This document shows, in pieces, positions 42,968-52,402 of a stretch of 64,000 nucleotides of DNA. The notes under the pieces are model-generated. The model did not search any database, had not been told where the DNA came from, and saw only the letters and a list, made by a program, of their open reading frames with translations. How positions within the stretch are numbered: position 1 is the stretch's first letter; every line of letters starts with the position of its first letter. This DNA is from Niveispirillum sp. GTDB taxonomy: Bacteria > Pseudomonadota > Alphaproteobacteria > Azospirillales > Azospirillaceae. The stretch lies in NCBI RefSeq assembly GCF_017996735.1, contig NZ_JAGOGJ010000001.1:124001-188000 (forward strand), given 5' to 3'. Made by a program: the position numbers and the translations under genes.

Positions 42968-43059
42968 GTTGCGCTGTGCGAGACTATGGCTCGTTAGATG
43001 GAATTAATCGCAGGCCGCATCGTTGACAATGCAATCAATATAGTCTCGTATAGCGTTAC
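42968..43059. promoter_or_regulatory. two 17-bp IclR-type sites upstream of the TBDR
   Basis: GTTGCG-CTGTG-CGAGAC at 42968-42984 and GTCTCG-TATAG-CGTTAC at 43043-43059, both exact fits to GTNNCG-N5-CGNNAC. They flank an AT-richer stretch (GAATTAATCG, TTGACAATGCAATCAATATAG) that contains a plausible -35 TTGACA at 43023. The second site would overlap the -10/start region and so block transcription of the TBDR at 43147. Confidence 0.6.
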
Positions 43060-43146
43060 AACGTCACGTAAAATGCATCACGCCGGAGTGTGGCCTGCAC
43101 CTGTGGGCACCTGGAACGGGGTGAGCCGATAACAGGGGGTCTGAGC

Positions 43147-45324
43147 ATGTCGAAGAGTGAAGGTTCGCGTCGCCTGCGATGGTCGGTGGCTTCCACAGCA
43201 TTGTTGCTGGCCGCCGGTGTTCTGCCGGCTGCGGCAGAAGAACTGCTTCAACTGGAAGAGATCATCGTCACGGCCCGGCGGATGGAAGAAAATCTGCAGC
43301 GCACGCCCGTCGCAGTGACGGCCGTGTCAGAGGCCGACCTGCGCGACAAGAATATCGAAAGCCTGCTGGATATCGGTGCCGTGGCCCCGAATGTCATGGT
43401 GGGCAGCCAGTCGGCCAATGGCGGGCTGAATGGCGGCTTCTTCATCCGTGGTATCGGTCAGGACCGATCCGGCATTGGCTTCGATCAGGGTGTCGGCATC
43501 TATGTCGATGATATTTATCAGAGCCGCAGCGACAATTCCCTGATCGACATCGTGGATGTGGAACGGGTGGAGGTGCTGCGCGGCCCCCAGGGTACGCTGT
43601 TCGGCAAGAACACGATCGGCGGCGCCATCCGCTATATCACCAAGGCACCCAGCAGCAAGGCCGGCGGCTATGTCGATGCCACCGTCGGTTCCTATGACCG
43701 GGCCGATATCAAGGCCAGCGTCAATGTCCCGCTGACGGAGACCCTGTTCGTAAAGGCCACGGTCGGCAGCCTGAACCGCGACGGCTATATCAAGCATGTG
43801 GTCGACAATGACCGCGATGGCGACCAGGACACCCAGGTGGGGCAGGTGCAGGTGCGCGCCCTGCTGTCGGACCGGCTGACGGTCGATCTGTCGGCTGCCA
43901 AGACCCGCAGCAAGAATAGCGGCCGCGCCTATATCATCGACTATATCGATGCTGCCGACACGTTCCCCACGCGCTTCCGCGCCAAGACCGGCCTGCCCTT
44001 TGACAACCGCTTCGCCAGCACCGGTCCCTATACGCGCTATGGCGGTGACAACACCTCTTATTCCTATGATGGCTACACGCTGTCCGGCGTCATCAATTTC
44101 GACGTCACAGACGATATCAGCCTGAAATCCATCACCGGCTATATGCAGGCTGACATCATGTCGGCCAATGACTGGGATGGTACGCAATATCAGGTCTATG
44201 ACATCGTCAATGACCGCAAGATCGACCAGTTCTCACAGGAATTCCAACTGTCGGGCGCCGGCTTCGACAACCGTTTCCACTATGTCGGCGGTCTCTATTA
44301 TCTGACCGAGAGCCCGGTGGACAATGCCATCGTCTATACCGCCTTCGATGCGCAGTTCCCGGCCCCGCGCCTGACCAGCCAGAGCCAGACGGTGGACAGC
44401 TATGCCGCCTTCGCCCAGGGCACCTACTCGCTGACCGAGCAGCTTTCAGTGACGGGCGGCCTGCGCTACAGCCGTGACGACAAATCGGCCAAGGGATCGC
44501 GGGCCGATACGCGGTTCAGTGGGACGGGGGAGGGGAGCTGGGACGATGTCTCCTCACGCGCCTCCATCGAATATCAGTGGAATGATGATGTGATGACCTA
44601 TGCCGCGGTGACCAAGGGGTTCCGCAGCGGCGGCATCAATATCGGCACGGCGGCACCGGTCGTATTCACCAAGTACGATCCGGAGACCGTATGGAATTAC
44701 GAGGGCGGTATCCGCTCCGATCTGCTGGACCGCCGGTTGCGACTGAACATTACCGGCTTCCACATGGATTATACGGATCAGCAGCTGACGGCGCTGAATC
44801 AGGCGACCAACACCATCTTCATGCAGAATGTCGGTTCTTCCCACCGCACGGGCCTGGAGGTTGAAACCCAGGCCCTGGTCGCGGAAGGCTGGCGCCTGGA
44901 AGGTACCTTTGGCTATCTGGAGGCCAAATATGACGATGTCGGCACAGCCACCGGCATCACCAAGAACAGCCGGGTGCTGCGCTCGCCCAAATATACCTAC
45001 ACGCTGGGCTCCAGCTATACCGTGCCGGTTGGCGCCGGCACGATGACCAGCAACCTGAACTATAATTACCGGTCCAAGCAGTCCACCACCTCCACCGACA
45101 CCAATTCAGTGCTGCTGGACGGGTATGGGTTGTTGAATGCCCGCATCCAGTATGACGCGCCGGATGAGGCCTGGTCCGTGGCGGTTCAGGCCACCAACCT
45201 GGCCGACAAGGTCTACTACATCGGCGGCATCGACTTTGCCCGCAGGGAAGCGCTGACGGGCGTCAGCCAGTTGGATGTCGGCCGGCCGCGCGAATTCGCG
45301 GTGAATTTCCGGTACCGGTTCTAA
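43147..45324 (+). CDS. TonB-dependent receptor
   Basis: A 725-residue TBDR: signal peptide ending VLPAAA-EE, plug start LEEIIVTARRMEENLQRTPV, VEVLRGPQGTLFGKNTIGGA, and a barrel ending FAVNFRYRF. It belongs to the large sphingomonad-type group often tied to aromatic or plant-derived substrates. ATG 43147 starts the signal peptide. It is controlled, on sequence evidence, by the paired IclR-type sites upstream, which links outer-membrane uptake to the aromatic island. A G-rich hairpin (45340-45365) without T-run follows. Confidence 0.93.
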   Translation: MSKSEGSRRLRWSVASTALLLAAGVLPAAAEELLQLEEIIVTARRMEENLQRTPVAVTAVSEADLRDKNIESLLDIGAVAPNVMVGSQSANGGLNGGFFIRGIGQDRSGIGFDQGVGIYVDDIYQSRSDNSLIDIVDVERVEVLRGPQGTLFGKNTIGGAIRYITKAPSSKAGGYVDATVGSYDRADIKASVNVPLTETLFVKATVGSLNRDGYIKHVVDNDRDGDQDTQVGQVQVRALLSDRLTVDLSAAKTRSKNSGRAYIIDYIDAADTFPTRFRAKTGLPFDNRFASTGPYTRYGGDNTSYSYDGYTLSGVINFDVTDDISLKSITGYMQADIMSANDWDGTQYQVYDIVNDRKIDQFSQEFQLSGAGFDNRFHYVGGLYYLTESPVDNAIVYTAFDAQFPAPRLTSQSQTVDSYAAFAQGTYSLTEQLSVTGGLRYSRDDKSAKGSRADTRFSGTGEGSWDDVSSRASIEYQWNDDVMTYAAVTKGFRSGGINIGTAAPVVFTKYDPETVWNYEGGIRSDLLDRRLRLNITGFHMDYTDQQLTALNQATNTIFMQNVGSSHRTGLEVETQALVAEGWRLEGTFGYLEAKYDDVGTATGITKNSRVLRSPKYTYTLGSSYTVPVGAGTMTSNLNYNYRSKQSTTSTDTNSVLLDGYGLLNARIQYDAPDEAWSVAVQATNLADKVYYIGGIDFARREALTGVSQLDVGRPREFAVNFRYRF

Positions 45325-45389
45325 GGACGGGCCTTTGACGGGGGTGGGGAGATGATCCCCGCCCCTTATCCGCTTTCAGGGGGAACGAA

Positions 45390-46241
45390 ATGGAAGAGCA
45401 AAACATGGGTGGCGAACCGGTCGCGGATCGCCGCCGGTTTCTGATGGGGATGGCCATGACGGCAGCAGGAACGATGTCGGCCCCGGCCCTGGCGCAATCC
45501 ACGAGCGGTGGTGCCGCCCCGGACCCGCATCAGGGCCACAAGATGCCACCGCCACCCGACACGCCGGTCATGGCCCTGCTGGTCCATCCCAAGATGGTGA
45601 TGCAGGATCTGATTGGCCCGCTGACGGTGTTCAACCTGATGCGCGGATCGCAGATCCATCTGGTCTGGAAGGACAAGCAGCCGGTGACGACCGAGCTTGG
45701 CATCACCGTGGCTCCGACCACGACATTCGCAGACTGTCCCCAGGATGTGGACGTGCTGTTCGTGCCGGGCGGGCTGGATGGTACCATCGCCCTGATGGAT
45801 GATCCGGAGGTGCTGGCCTTCCTGGCCGACCGGGGATCGCGGGCGAAATATGTCACGGCCGACTGCACGGGATCGCTGCTGCTGGGGGCGGCCGGGCTGC
45901 TGCGCGGCTACAGGGCCACCTCGCACTGGATGGTGCGGGACGAGCTGCGCTCCATGGGAGCCATTCCCGTGCATGAGCGCGTGGTGATCGACCGCAACCG
46001 CATCACGGGCGGCGGAGTTACGGCCGGGATCGATTTCGGTCTGACCATCTGCGCCCTGATGCGCGGCGAGGCGGCGGCGCAGAATATCCAGTTGGTCATC
46101 GAATATGCCCCGGCCCCACCCTTCAACGCCGGTACGCCGGAAACGGCGCCGCCTGACATCGTCAATACCCTGCTGTCCCGGCGTGGCGGCACGATTGAGC
46201 GGGCGCGCGTCAAGGCACAAGCTGCGGGTGCGAAGTTCTGA
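45390..46241 (+). CDS. DJ-1/PfpI family protein, isonitrile-hydratase-like, Tat-exported
   Basis: A 283-residue DJ-1/PfpI protein with a twin-arginine signal (DRRRFLMGMAMTAAGT). The domain has Asp73 in Q-D-L-I-G-P and a nucleophile elbow with Cys159-Thr160 (ADCTGSLLLGAAGLL). This Asp/Cys-Thr set is the one described for Pseudomonas isonitrile hydratase, and the IEYAPAPPFNAGTPE tail is shared with the protein at 63189. Predicted reaction, at family level only: hydration of an isonitrile to an N-formamide. Other DJ-1 members are proteases, glyoxalases or regulators. It starts after CAGGGGGAACG, 65 bp after the TBDR; a terminator follows. Confidence 0.8.
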   Translation: MEEQNMGGEPVADRRRFLMGMAMTAAGTMSAPALAQSTSGGAAPDPHQGHKMPPPPDTPVMALLVHPKMVMQDLIGPLTVFNLMRGSQIHLVWKDKQPVTTELGITVAPTTTFADCPQDVDVLFVPGGLDGTIALMDDPEVLAFLADRGSRAKYVTADCTGSLLLGAAGLLRGYRATSHWMVRDELRSMGAIPVHERVVIDRNRITGGGVTAGIDFGLTICALMRGEAAAQNIQLVIEYAPAPPFNAGTPETAPPDIVNTLLSRRGGTIERARVKAQAAGAKF

Positions 46242-46263
46242 CCGCCCCGGCGGACAAGGAAAG

Positions 46264-46296
46264 GCCCCGGACGGTGCGGCCGTCCGGGGCTTTTTC
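46264..46296 (+). terminator. Rho-independent terminator after the DJ-1 gene
   Basis: GCCCCGGACGG pairs perfectly with CCGTCCGGGGC (11 bp), loop TGCGG, then TTTTT. It separates the plus-strand TBDR/DJ-1 unit from the convergent ArgE-like gene. Confidence 0.88.
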
Positions 46297-46312
46297 TGTT
46301 TGCTGCGATCGT

Positions 46313-47500
46313 TCAAACTGCCGCCAGTGCCGTCACCGCCAGCCGGTCCAGGAAATCCTCGCACAGGGCCAATTGTTCCAGCGCCACATATTCATCGGGC
46401 TTGTGCGCCTGGCTGATGGAGCCGGGGCCGCAGATGACGGCGGGAATGCCCGCCTGCTGGAACAGCCCCGCCTCCGACCCGAAGGTGACATAGGCGGGGG
46501 CGGCGTTGGACCGTGCCAGACGCTGCACATGCCGGGTCAGCGGGGCGTCCACGTCCAGCGCGAAGCCCGGCACGCGGCCCTTGCGTGTCATGCGGATGCC
46601 GGCGCCCGGATGCACCAGTCGCATTTCCGGCACCAGCACATTGTCGATATAGGCCTGGATCTCCGCGACCAGCTCATTGCTGTCGGTCCAGGGCAGGGCC
46701 CGGATATCGAAGCGCAGGGTGCAGGACCGGGGCACGATATTGGCCGCGTGTCCGCCCTGGATCACCCCGGTCTGAAGCGTGGTGTAGGGTACCTCGTACC
46801 CTTCGTGCCAACGCTCCGTCTGCTTCAGACGCTGCCCCATCTCCCAGACCTTCATGACGATGCGGGCGGCATATTCGATGGCATTCACGCCCTGTGGGGC
46901 CAGGGAGGAATGCACCTCCAGCCCTTCCACCTCGACATTGTAGACCGATCCCTCCTTGTGCCCGACCACGGCGCGCATGCTGGTGGGTTCGCCTACGATG
47001 CAGGCGGCGGGGCGGATGCCGGCCTGCTGCAGATCGGCCAGAAGATGGGGGATGCCAAGGCATCCCACCTCCTCGTCGAAGGACAGCGCCAGGTGAAGGG
47101 GCTGGGCACGTGGGGCCTGGATGAAGGACGGGACCCTGGCCAGCGCTGCGGCCAGGAAACCCTTCATGTCGCAGGTGCCGCGCCCGTACAGCAACCCGTC
47201 ACGCTCGCTCAGGGTGAAGGGATCGCTGGTCCAGTTCTGTCCATCCACGGGCACAACGTCGGTATGGCCGGACAGGACGATGCCGCCATCGCCGGCACCG
47301 ATGCTGGCGAACAGGTTGGCCTTGCGCCGGTCGGCGCTGTAGGTCAGGCGGCTTTCGATCCCGAAGCCGGCCAGATAATCATAGACCCATCCGATCAGGT
47401 CCAGATTGCTGTCGCGGCTGACGGTGGGGAAGCCCACCAGGGTGCGCAGGATGTCGATGGTGGCGGCATCGGGCCGGCGTGTCATTTCGGCAGGCATCAT
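46313..47500 (-). CDS. ArgE-like M20 deacylase (acetylornithine deacetylase family)
   Basis: A 395-residue M20 metallohydrolase of the ArgE/DapE group: LSGHTDVVPVDG (metal His, catalytic Asp), YGRGTCDMKGF (bridging Asp), SFDEEVGCLG (catalytic Glu), VGEPT and a late His in QAHKPDE. Such enzymes remove N-acyl groups from amino acids. I place the start at the ATG pair 47500/47497 directly after the ThDP-enzyme stop (47505), with TTGAGG upstream; the frame continues into that gene. No signal peptide. Probably a catabolic N-acyl amino-acid hydrolase rather than arginine biosynthesis, given the operon. Confidence 0.88.
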   Translation of the reverse strand: MMPAEMTRRPDAATIDILRTLVGFPTVSRDSNLDLIGWVYDYLAGFGIESRLTYSADRRKANLFASIGAGDGGIVLSGHTDVVPVDGQNWTSDPFTLSERDGLLYGRGTCDMKGFLAAALARVPSFIQAPRAQPLHLALSFDEEVGCLGIPHLLADLQQAGIRPAACIVGEPTSMRAVVGHKEGSVYNVEVEGLEVHSSLAPQGVNAIEYAARIVMKVWEMGQRLKQTERWHEGYEVPYTTLQTGVIQGGHAANIVPRSCTLRFDIRALPWTDSNELVAEIQAYIDNVLVPEMRLVHPGAGIRMTRKGRVPGFALDVDAPLTRHVQRLARSNAAPAYVTFGSEAGLFQQAGIPAVICGPGSISQAHKPDEYVALEQLALCEDFLDRLAVTALAAV

Positions 47501-47504
47501 ATCC

Positions 47505-49178
47505 TCAACGCACCTTGCGCCCATGCACATGCTTCCACGGCGAGGCCGTCTTATCCAGTTCGAACGGCACTGCGATCAGTACGGGACCGTCATGGCCCTT
47601 GGTATCGGCCAGCGCCTGTGCCAGCGCCGCCGGTCCGTCGGCCAGGATACCCTTCATGCCGAAGCTTTCCGCCAGCTTCACAAAATCCGGGTTGTGCAGT
47701 TCCGACGCGATCAGGCGACCCTGGTACTTGTTCTGCTGGATGCGCCGCACATTGCCGAAATTACCGTCGAAGAAGACGATGGCCGTCAGCGGGATGTTGT
47801 GCAGCATGGCCGTGGCCAGTTCCGGCATCGTGTAGAGGAAGCCGCCATCGCCATTGACGGAGATGGTGCGCCGCCGGCCCGCCCCCACCTGCGCCCCCAG
47901 CGCCGTGGCAAAGCCATAGCCCAACGTGCCCTGGTAGCTGGAATTGACATAGGTGCGCGGCGTGTGGATAGGCAGGCCGTAGCGGCTGGCATAGCCGACC
48001 TGGGTCATCTCATCCACGAACACGTCATCATCCGCCATCGCGGCGCGGATGACGTCGAGATAGGACATCTGGGGCTGGATATCGCGGCTGATCTCTTCCC
48101 GGAAGGCCTGTTTGATGGCGTGGAATTCCGCGCGCCGGTCGGGGCGGGAGACACCGACGGCATCCAGGGCCGCGACCAGGGCCGCCGTGCCATCGGCGGC
48201 ATCGCCGAAGAGGGCGACGGTGGGCGGCACAACCCGCTGCATCTCCGCCTGATCCAGATCGATGCGGATGATCTTCAGCCGGTCATCATGGCCCCATTCG
48301 CGCAGTTGCTGCAGACGCGTGCCGATGCCGATCACCAGATCGATATCGGCCCAGTGGGGCAGGGCGGCGGCGGCGGGTAGGGCGTAATCATCATCGTCGC
48401 GCAAGGTGCCCCGTCCCATATGGCGGCTGACCACGGGGGCCTGCAGCCGTTCGGCCAGGGCGCGGATTTCGTCGCGAGCCCCCAGGGCGCCGCCGCCGAC
48501 CACGATCATGGGATTGCGGGCCGTCGTGGCCAGCCGTGCCGCCTGTTCCACGGCGACGGGGTCGATCACGGGCTTTTCCAGCGACGGCATGGCCGCGTCA
48601 AAACGGATCATCGCCACCTGGGCCAGGATGTCGGGCGGTATTTCCAGCGCCACGGGCTGCGGCCGGCCAGTCAGCAACTGGCGGAAGGCTTCATCCACCA
48701 GACGCGGGATGTCGCTGGCATGGCTGGCCCGGCCGCTCCACTTCGTCAGATTGCGCAGCAGGCCCGTCTGGTCATTGATCTCGTGCAGGGCGCCGTGGCG
48801 GCGGTCCAGCAACGCGCTGTTCACCGTGCTGGTCAGGCACAGGACGCGGGCATTGCAGGCATAGGCGGTCGACAGGGCCGCCCCGGCATTCAGCACGCCC
48901 GGCCCCGGCACGACGGCACAGACACCCGGCCGGCCCGTCACCATGGCATAGCCCAGTGCCATGTACGCGGCCCCCTGTTCATGACGCGTATGGATCAGCC
49001 TGATGCCGTCATGGTTGCGGTACAACCCGTCGAAGAATTCATCCAACTGCACCCCCGGCACGCCGAAGACCGTGTCCACGCCCCAGCGGTGCAGCCCGGC
49101 CACCAGCGCGTCGCCCCCCGTCATGCGCGTGGCGGTGCCTGCTTCCATGCCCCGGCTTTCCGTCATGCTGCCCATCAT
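47505..49178 (-). CDS. ThDP-dependent enzyme of the acetolactate synthase family
   Basis: A 557-residue thiamine-diphosphate enzyme with three domains. The activating Glu lies in HTRHEQGAAYMALGYA near residue 67, the central Rossmann-like domain is about 195-330, and the ThDP/Mg motif GDGGFLYTMPELATAMLHNIP...NFGN is near 440-470. Relatives include acetolactate synthase, benzoylformate decarboxylase and aryl-pyruvate decarboxylases. The aromatic aminotransferase at 51215 would supply 2-oxo acids, so decarboxylation to an aryl-acetaldehyde is plausible (inference). ATG 49178 has GAAGGAACAGG upstream. Two 17-bp IclR-type sites lie 77-113 bp upstream. Confidence 0.88.
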   Translation of the reverse strand: MMGSMTESRGMEAGTATRMTGGDALVAGLHRWGVDTVFGVPGVQLDEFFDGLYRNHDGIRLIHTRHEQGAAYMALGYAMVTGRPGVCAVVPGPGVLNAGAALSTAYACNARVLCLTSTVNSALLDRRHGALHEINDQTGLLRNLTKWSGRASHASDIPRLVDEAFRQLLTGRPQPVALEIPPDILAQVAMIRFDAAMPSLEKPVIDPVAVEQAARLATTARNPMIVVGGGALGARDEIRALAERLQAPVVSRHMGRGTLRDDDDYALPAAAALPHWADIDLVIGIGTRLQQLREWGHDDRLKIIRIDLDQAEMQRVVPPTVALFGDAADGTAALVAALDAVGVSRPDRRAEFHAIKQAFREEISRDIQPQMSYLDVIRAAMADDDVFVDEMTQVGYASRYGLPIHTPRTYVNSSYQGTLGYGFATALGAQVGAGRRRTISVNGDGGFLYTMPELATAMLHNIPLTAIVFFDGNFGNVRRIQQNKYQGRLIASELHNPDFVKLAESFGMKGILADGPAALAQALADTKGHDGPVLIAVPFELDKTASPWKHVHGRKVR

Positions 49179-49254
49179 CCTGTTCCTTCATTGAAGTTCA
49201 TGTCGTGAACGGGGGATACCCGCCTGCGCCATGCTGCCATCCGGGGATGGATAT

Positions 49255-49291
49255 GTAACGTATTGCAAGACAATGTTTCGTGTAGCGATAC
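49255..49291. promoter_or_regulatory. tandem 17-bp IclR-type sites before the ThDP enzyme
   Basis: GTAACG-TATTG-CAAGAC at 49255-49271 (one core mismatch) and GTTTCG-TGTAG-CGATAC at 49275-49291 (exact), centres 20 bp apart, two helical turns. They lie between the RidA gene end and the ThDP gene start, both on the minus strand, and so mark a separate promoter inside this gene group. Confidence 0.6.
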
Positions 49292-49304
49292 TTTTGGGCC
49301 CCGA

Positions 49305-49811
49305 TCAACCGGGCGGCGGGGCACCACGGCCATCGCCATCAGGCGTCACTTCAAAGGTCGCCTCCACCATGGTGGCGAAGTTGAAGGGCAGCATGGAGAC
49401 GCCGACGGAACTGCGTGTGTGCCGGCCCCGGTCGCCGAACAGCCGGACCATCAGCGCCGAGGCCCCGCCCATCACCCGTGCCTGCCCGTCGAACGGTTCC
49501 ATGGAATTGACGAAGCCGCCCATCCGCTGACAACGGATCACGCGGTCGGCATCGTCGTCTACGGCCTGGGCCAGCCACATCAGGATGTTCAGGGCCGACA
49601 GTTCCGCCGCCTTGATCCCATCCTCCAGCGACAGGTCGCGCCCGACCTTGCCGACATAGCGCCGCTCCCCCTGCCATTGGCAGACCTGACCGGAAATATG
49701 CAGCAGGCGGCCGCATTGCTGCCAGGGCATGAAATCGGCCTGGGGGATGCGGGGGCTGGGCAGTTCCAATCCCTGTTCGCGCACCAGCGCCGTGATGCTG
49801 TTGACCGCCAC
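49305..49811 (-). CDS. RidA/YjgF family protein
   Basis: A 168-residue RidA-fold protein, somewhat longer than the usual 130. The signature near the C-terminus is H-T-R-S-S-V-G-V-S-M-L-P, where the Arg binds the carboxylate of enamine/imine substrates. Known activities are enamine/imine deamination and, in aminophenol pathways, 2-aminomuconate deaminase. It starts at GTG 7 bp after the MFS stop. With an ACMSD-like enzyme, an ALDH and a LigB dioxygenase in the same island, a 2-aminomuconate deaminase role is attractive but unproven. Confidence 0.85.
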   Translation of the reverse strand: MAVNSITALVREQGLELPSPRIPQADFMPWQQCGRLLHISGQVCQWQGERRYVGKVGRDLSLEDGIKAAELSALNILMWLAQAVDDDADRVIRCQRMGGFVNSMEPFDGQARVMGGASALMVRLFGDRGRHTRSSVGVSMLPFNFATMVEATFEVTPDGDGRGAPPPG

Positions 49812-49818
49812 GATCGAC

Positions 49819-51063
49819 TTATCCCTTTGTCTTGAAGGCTGAATGATAGCGCGGGTCCAGCGTCAGGGTCAGAATGCCCGACACCAGGGCCGCCAGGGTG
49901 AACAGCAGGAAGGCCACCGTGTAGTTGCCCAGCAGGTCGTGCAGATACCCGGCCATGGCGGGTCCGGCCGAACTGCCGGCCATGAAGACGGTGGTCAGCA
50001 CCGCGATGGCGCGGGCCATGGCGCGGGGGCCAAACACATGCTTGGCCAGCACCGGCACGCTGATCAGCATGCCGCCCTGTGTCGGACCATAGACCAGGGC
50101 GAAGGCGACCAGGGTCACCACCCCTTCGATGGGCAGTGTCATCAACACGCCGATGGTGACCAGAAACCAGCAGGCCGCCACCCCCTTCAGGGAGAAACGG
50201 TCAAACACCCAGCCATAGGCCAGCTTGCCGATATTGCTCATCACCATGACGACCGAGAAGCCGATGGCGGCCACGCTGGCGCCCAGATGCAGGTCGCGGT
50301 CGAAATAGATGACCAGATGCGCCGCCAGACCATGATCCACCGCACCGACCAGGAAGCAGATAAGCGCCGTCACGATGAAGGCACGGGTGAAGCGCACCTC
50401 CTGAAAGCTGGGCGCGGCGCCGTGGGTGGCGGCGTCATGCCGGGCAGTGGCGGCCACCTGATCGCTGCTGCGTTCACGCGCGCGCCAGATGAAGAAGGGC
50501 AGGGCCACCAGCCAGATCACCAGGCTCATCAACGCGCAGGTCATGCGCCAGCCCACGGCCTGCGCCAGGATCGTCGTCGTATAGGGCACGATGACGCCGG
50601 CACAACTGGTGCCCATCAGCGAGACGCCGATGGCCAGCCCCTGGCGCCGCGAAAACCATTGCGAGACGAATATCTTCATGGCCGTGGTCACGCCCAGCGC
50701 ACTGATGCCCAGCAGGGCGCCGACGACATAGAGCGTCCACAGACTGTGAACCAACGGCATCAGCAGCAGCGCACAGCCGGAAATGACGGCACAGGAGATG
50801 GTGACGGGACGCACCCCGAACCGTTCGACCAGATGCCCGGTCAGATAGGCGGCGACGGCCCCCACCCCGAACTTGACCGAGGTCAGCAGCGCCACATCGC
50901 CGCGCGACCAACCGGTTTCATCAATGATCGGCGCGTACAGCACCGGGATCATGATGGCGGGAATACCCAATGTTGCAAAGAAGATCAGGAAGGCGCAGGC
51001 CACATTCCAGCGCGCATCCAGCAATTCCCGCCGATCCTCCGGCGGATGCCCAGCCTCAGACAT
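49819..51063 (-). CDS. MFS transporter (monocarboxylate/oxalate-formate type)
   Basis: A 414-residue 12-helix MFS carrier: WNVACAFLIFFATLGIPAIM (helix 1), loop motif GHLVERFGVRP, central loop of about 50 residues (REARERSSDQVAATARHDAA region), and a second half with YGWVFDRFSLKG. The pattern fits the MCT/OFA-like group that moves organic acids. ATG 51063 follows GGAG at about 10 nt; the longer upstream frame is not needed. It is divergent from the aminotransferase and cotranscribed with the RidA gene. Confidence 0.87.
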   Translation of the reverse strand: MSEAGHPPEDRRELLDARWNVACAFLIFFATLGIPAIMIPVLYAPIIDETGWSRGDVALLTSVKFGVGAVAAYLTGHLVERFGVRPVTISCAVISGCALLLMPLVHSLWTLYVVGALLGISALGVTTAMKIFVSQWFSRRQGLAIGVSLMGTSCAGVIVPYTTTILAQAVGWRMTCALMSLVIWLVALPFFIWRARERSSDQVAATARHDAATHGAAPSFQEVRFTRAFIVTALICFLVGAVDHGLAAHLVIYFDRDLHLGASVAAIGFSVVMVMSNIGKLAYGWVFDRFSLKGVAACWFLVTIGVLMTLPIEGVVTLVAFALVYGPTQGGMLISVPVLAKHVFGPRAMARAIAVLTTVFMAGSSAGPAMAGYLHDLLGNYTVAFLLFTLAALVSGILTLTLDPRYHSAFKTKG

Positions 51064-51179
51064 ACCCAGCCATCTCCATGCCACGGCACCGGTGCCCCCT
51101 TGGGTCGGCACCTTTATTGTTGTTGCCGATTGGTTTTTGCACTGAAACACGTTAGCTTTGTCACGTCAATCAAGATAAC

Positions 51180-51196
51180 GTCTCGTAATGCGATAC
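51180..51196. promoter_or_regulatory. 17-bp IclR-type site before the aminotransferase
   Basis: GTCTCG-TAATG-CGATAC, an exact fit to GTNNCG-N5-CGNNAC, 18 bp before the aminotransferase ATG and 117 bp from the divergent MFS start. Bound repressor would cover the +1/RBS region of the aminotransferase. Confidence 0.6.
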
Positions 51197-51214
51197 AAAA
51201 TGGAGGTTTTAGAT

Positions 51215-52402
51215 ATGTTCACCCATCTGGCTGAACCGCCCCAGGACCCGATCCTGGGCCTGTCGCGGCTGTTCGCGGCCGACCCCAGCCCGCATAAGGT
51301 CGATCTTGGCATCGGTGTCTATAAGGACGGGCAGGGGGAAGTGGCGATCCTGCCCAGCGTCAAGGTGGCAGAGGCCTGGCTGCTGGCCAATCAGCATAGC
51401 AAGCGCTACCTCTCTTCGGCCGGCAATGCCGATTATAACCGCCTGATGCGCGATCTGCTGTTTGGCGAAGGGACCGATCTGGCCGGTCGGGCGCGGACGG
51501 TGCAGGCGCCGGGCGGAACCGGCGCGCTGCGTCTGGCGGCGGAATTTCTGCACCGGCTGCGGCCGGGTGGGCGGGTTTTCATCCCCGACCCGACCTGGGC
51601 CAATCATCGCGCCATCTTCGCGGCCGCCGGGCACACGGTGGTGACATATCCCTATTACGACGTGGCGCGGGGCACGCTGCGCTTCGATGCCATGATGGAG
51701 GCGCTGGGCGGTATGGAATCAGCCGACGTGCTGTTGCTGCACGGATGCTGCCACAACCCGTCGGGCGCCGACCCGGACGCGGGGCAATGGGCACAGATCG
51801 CCGACCTGCTGGCCCGTACCGGGGCCTTTCCGCTGGTCGATCTCGCCTATCTGGGATTTGCCGATGGTCTGGATGCCGACGCGGTGGGTACGCGCCTGCT
51901 GGCGGCCCGGCTGCCGGAGATGCTGGTTGCCAGTTCCTGTTCGAAGAATTTCGCGCTGTACCGGGAACGGGTGGGGGCCCTGACGCTGGTGGGGGAAACT
52001 GCGGCGGCGGCCGAACTGGCGCAGGCGCATCTGATGCCGATCATCCGCACCAACTATTCCATGCCGCCTGACCATGGGGCCGCCATCGTGGCCCATATCC
52101 TGGGCGACGCCGCGCTGAAGGCCCAATGGCGGGAGGAGTTGCGCCAGATGCGCAATCGTATCAACGCCATGCGGAGCCAATTGGTCGGTCTGCTGGCGGA
52201 CCGGTGCGAGCGGGACTTTGGCTTCCTGGGCCGTCAGCGCGGCATGTTCGCCCTGCTGGGTATCGGGCCGGACGCGGTGGCGCGGCTGCGGTCGGATCAC
52301 CATGTGCATATCACCGGCACGGGCCGCGCCAATGTTGCCGGTCTGACGGAGGACAATGTCGAGCGGGTGGCGGATGGTATCGCCGCCGTGTGCCGCCTCT
52401 GA
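51215..52402 (+). CDS. aromatic amino-acid / aspartate aminotransferase (class I)
   Basis: A 395-residue fold-type I aminotransferase of the AspC/TyrB subgroup: the N-terminal PPQDPILGLSRLFAADPSPHKVDLGIGVY, HGCCHNPSGADP (Asn contact), VDLAYLGFADG, Lys in SSCSKNFALYRERVG near 245, and a C-terminal substrate Arg (GTGRANVAGL). The usual function is transfer from aromatic or acidic amino acids to 2-oxoglutarate. Start ATG after TGGAGGTTTTAG. It may feed aryl-pyruvates to the ThDP enzyme at 47505; both have the same candidate operator. Confidence 0.9.
   Translation: MFTHLAEPPQDPILGLSRLFAADPSPHKVDLGIGVYKDGQGEVAILPSVKVAEAWLLANQHSKRYLSSAGNADYNRLMRDLLFGEGTDLAGRARTVQAPGGTGALRLAAEFLHRLRPGGRVFIPDPTWANHRAIFAAAGHTVVTYPYYDVARGTLRFDAMMEALGGMESADVLLLHGCCHNPSGADPDAGQWAQIADLLARTGAFPLVDLAYLGFADGLDADAVGTRLLAARLPEMLVASSCSKNFALYRERVGALTLVGETAAAAELAQAHLMPIIRTNYSMPPDHGAAIVAHILGDAALKAQWREELRQMRNRINAMRSQLVGLLADRCERDFGFLGRQRGMFALLGIGPDAVARLRSDHHVHITGTGRANVAGLTEDNVERVADGIAAVCRL

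Noticed and set aside
49843..51234. 463-residue plus-strand open frame
   Set aside because: Antisense to the MFS carrier at 49819-51063; His/Gln/Gly-rich shadow frame.
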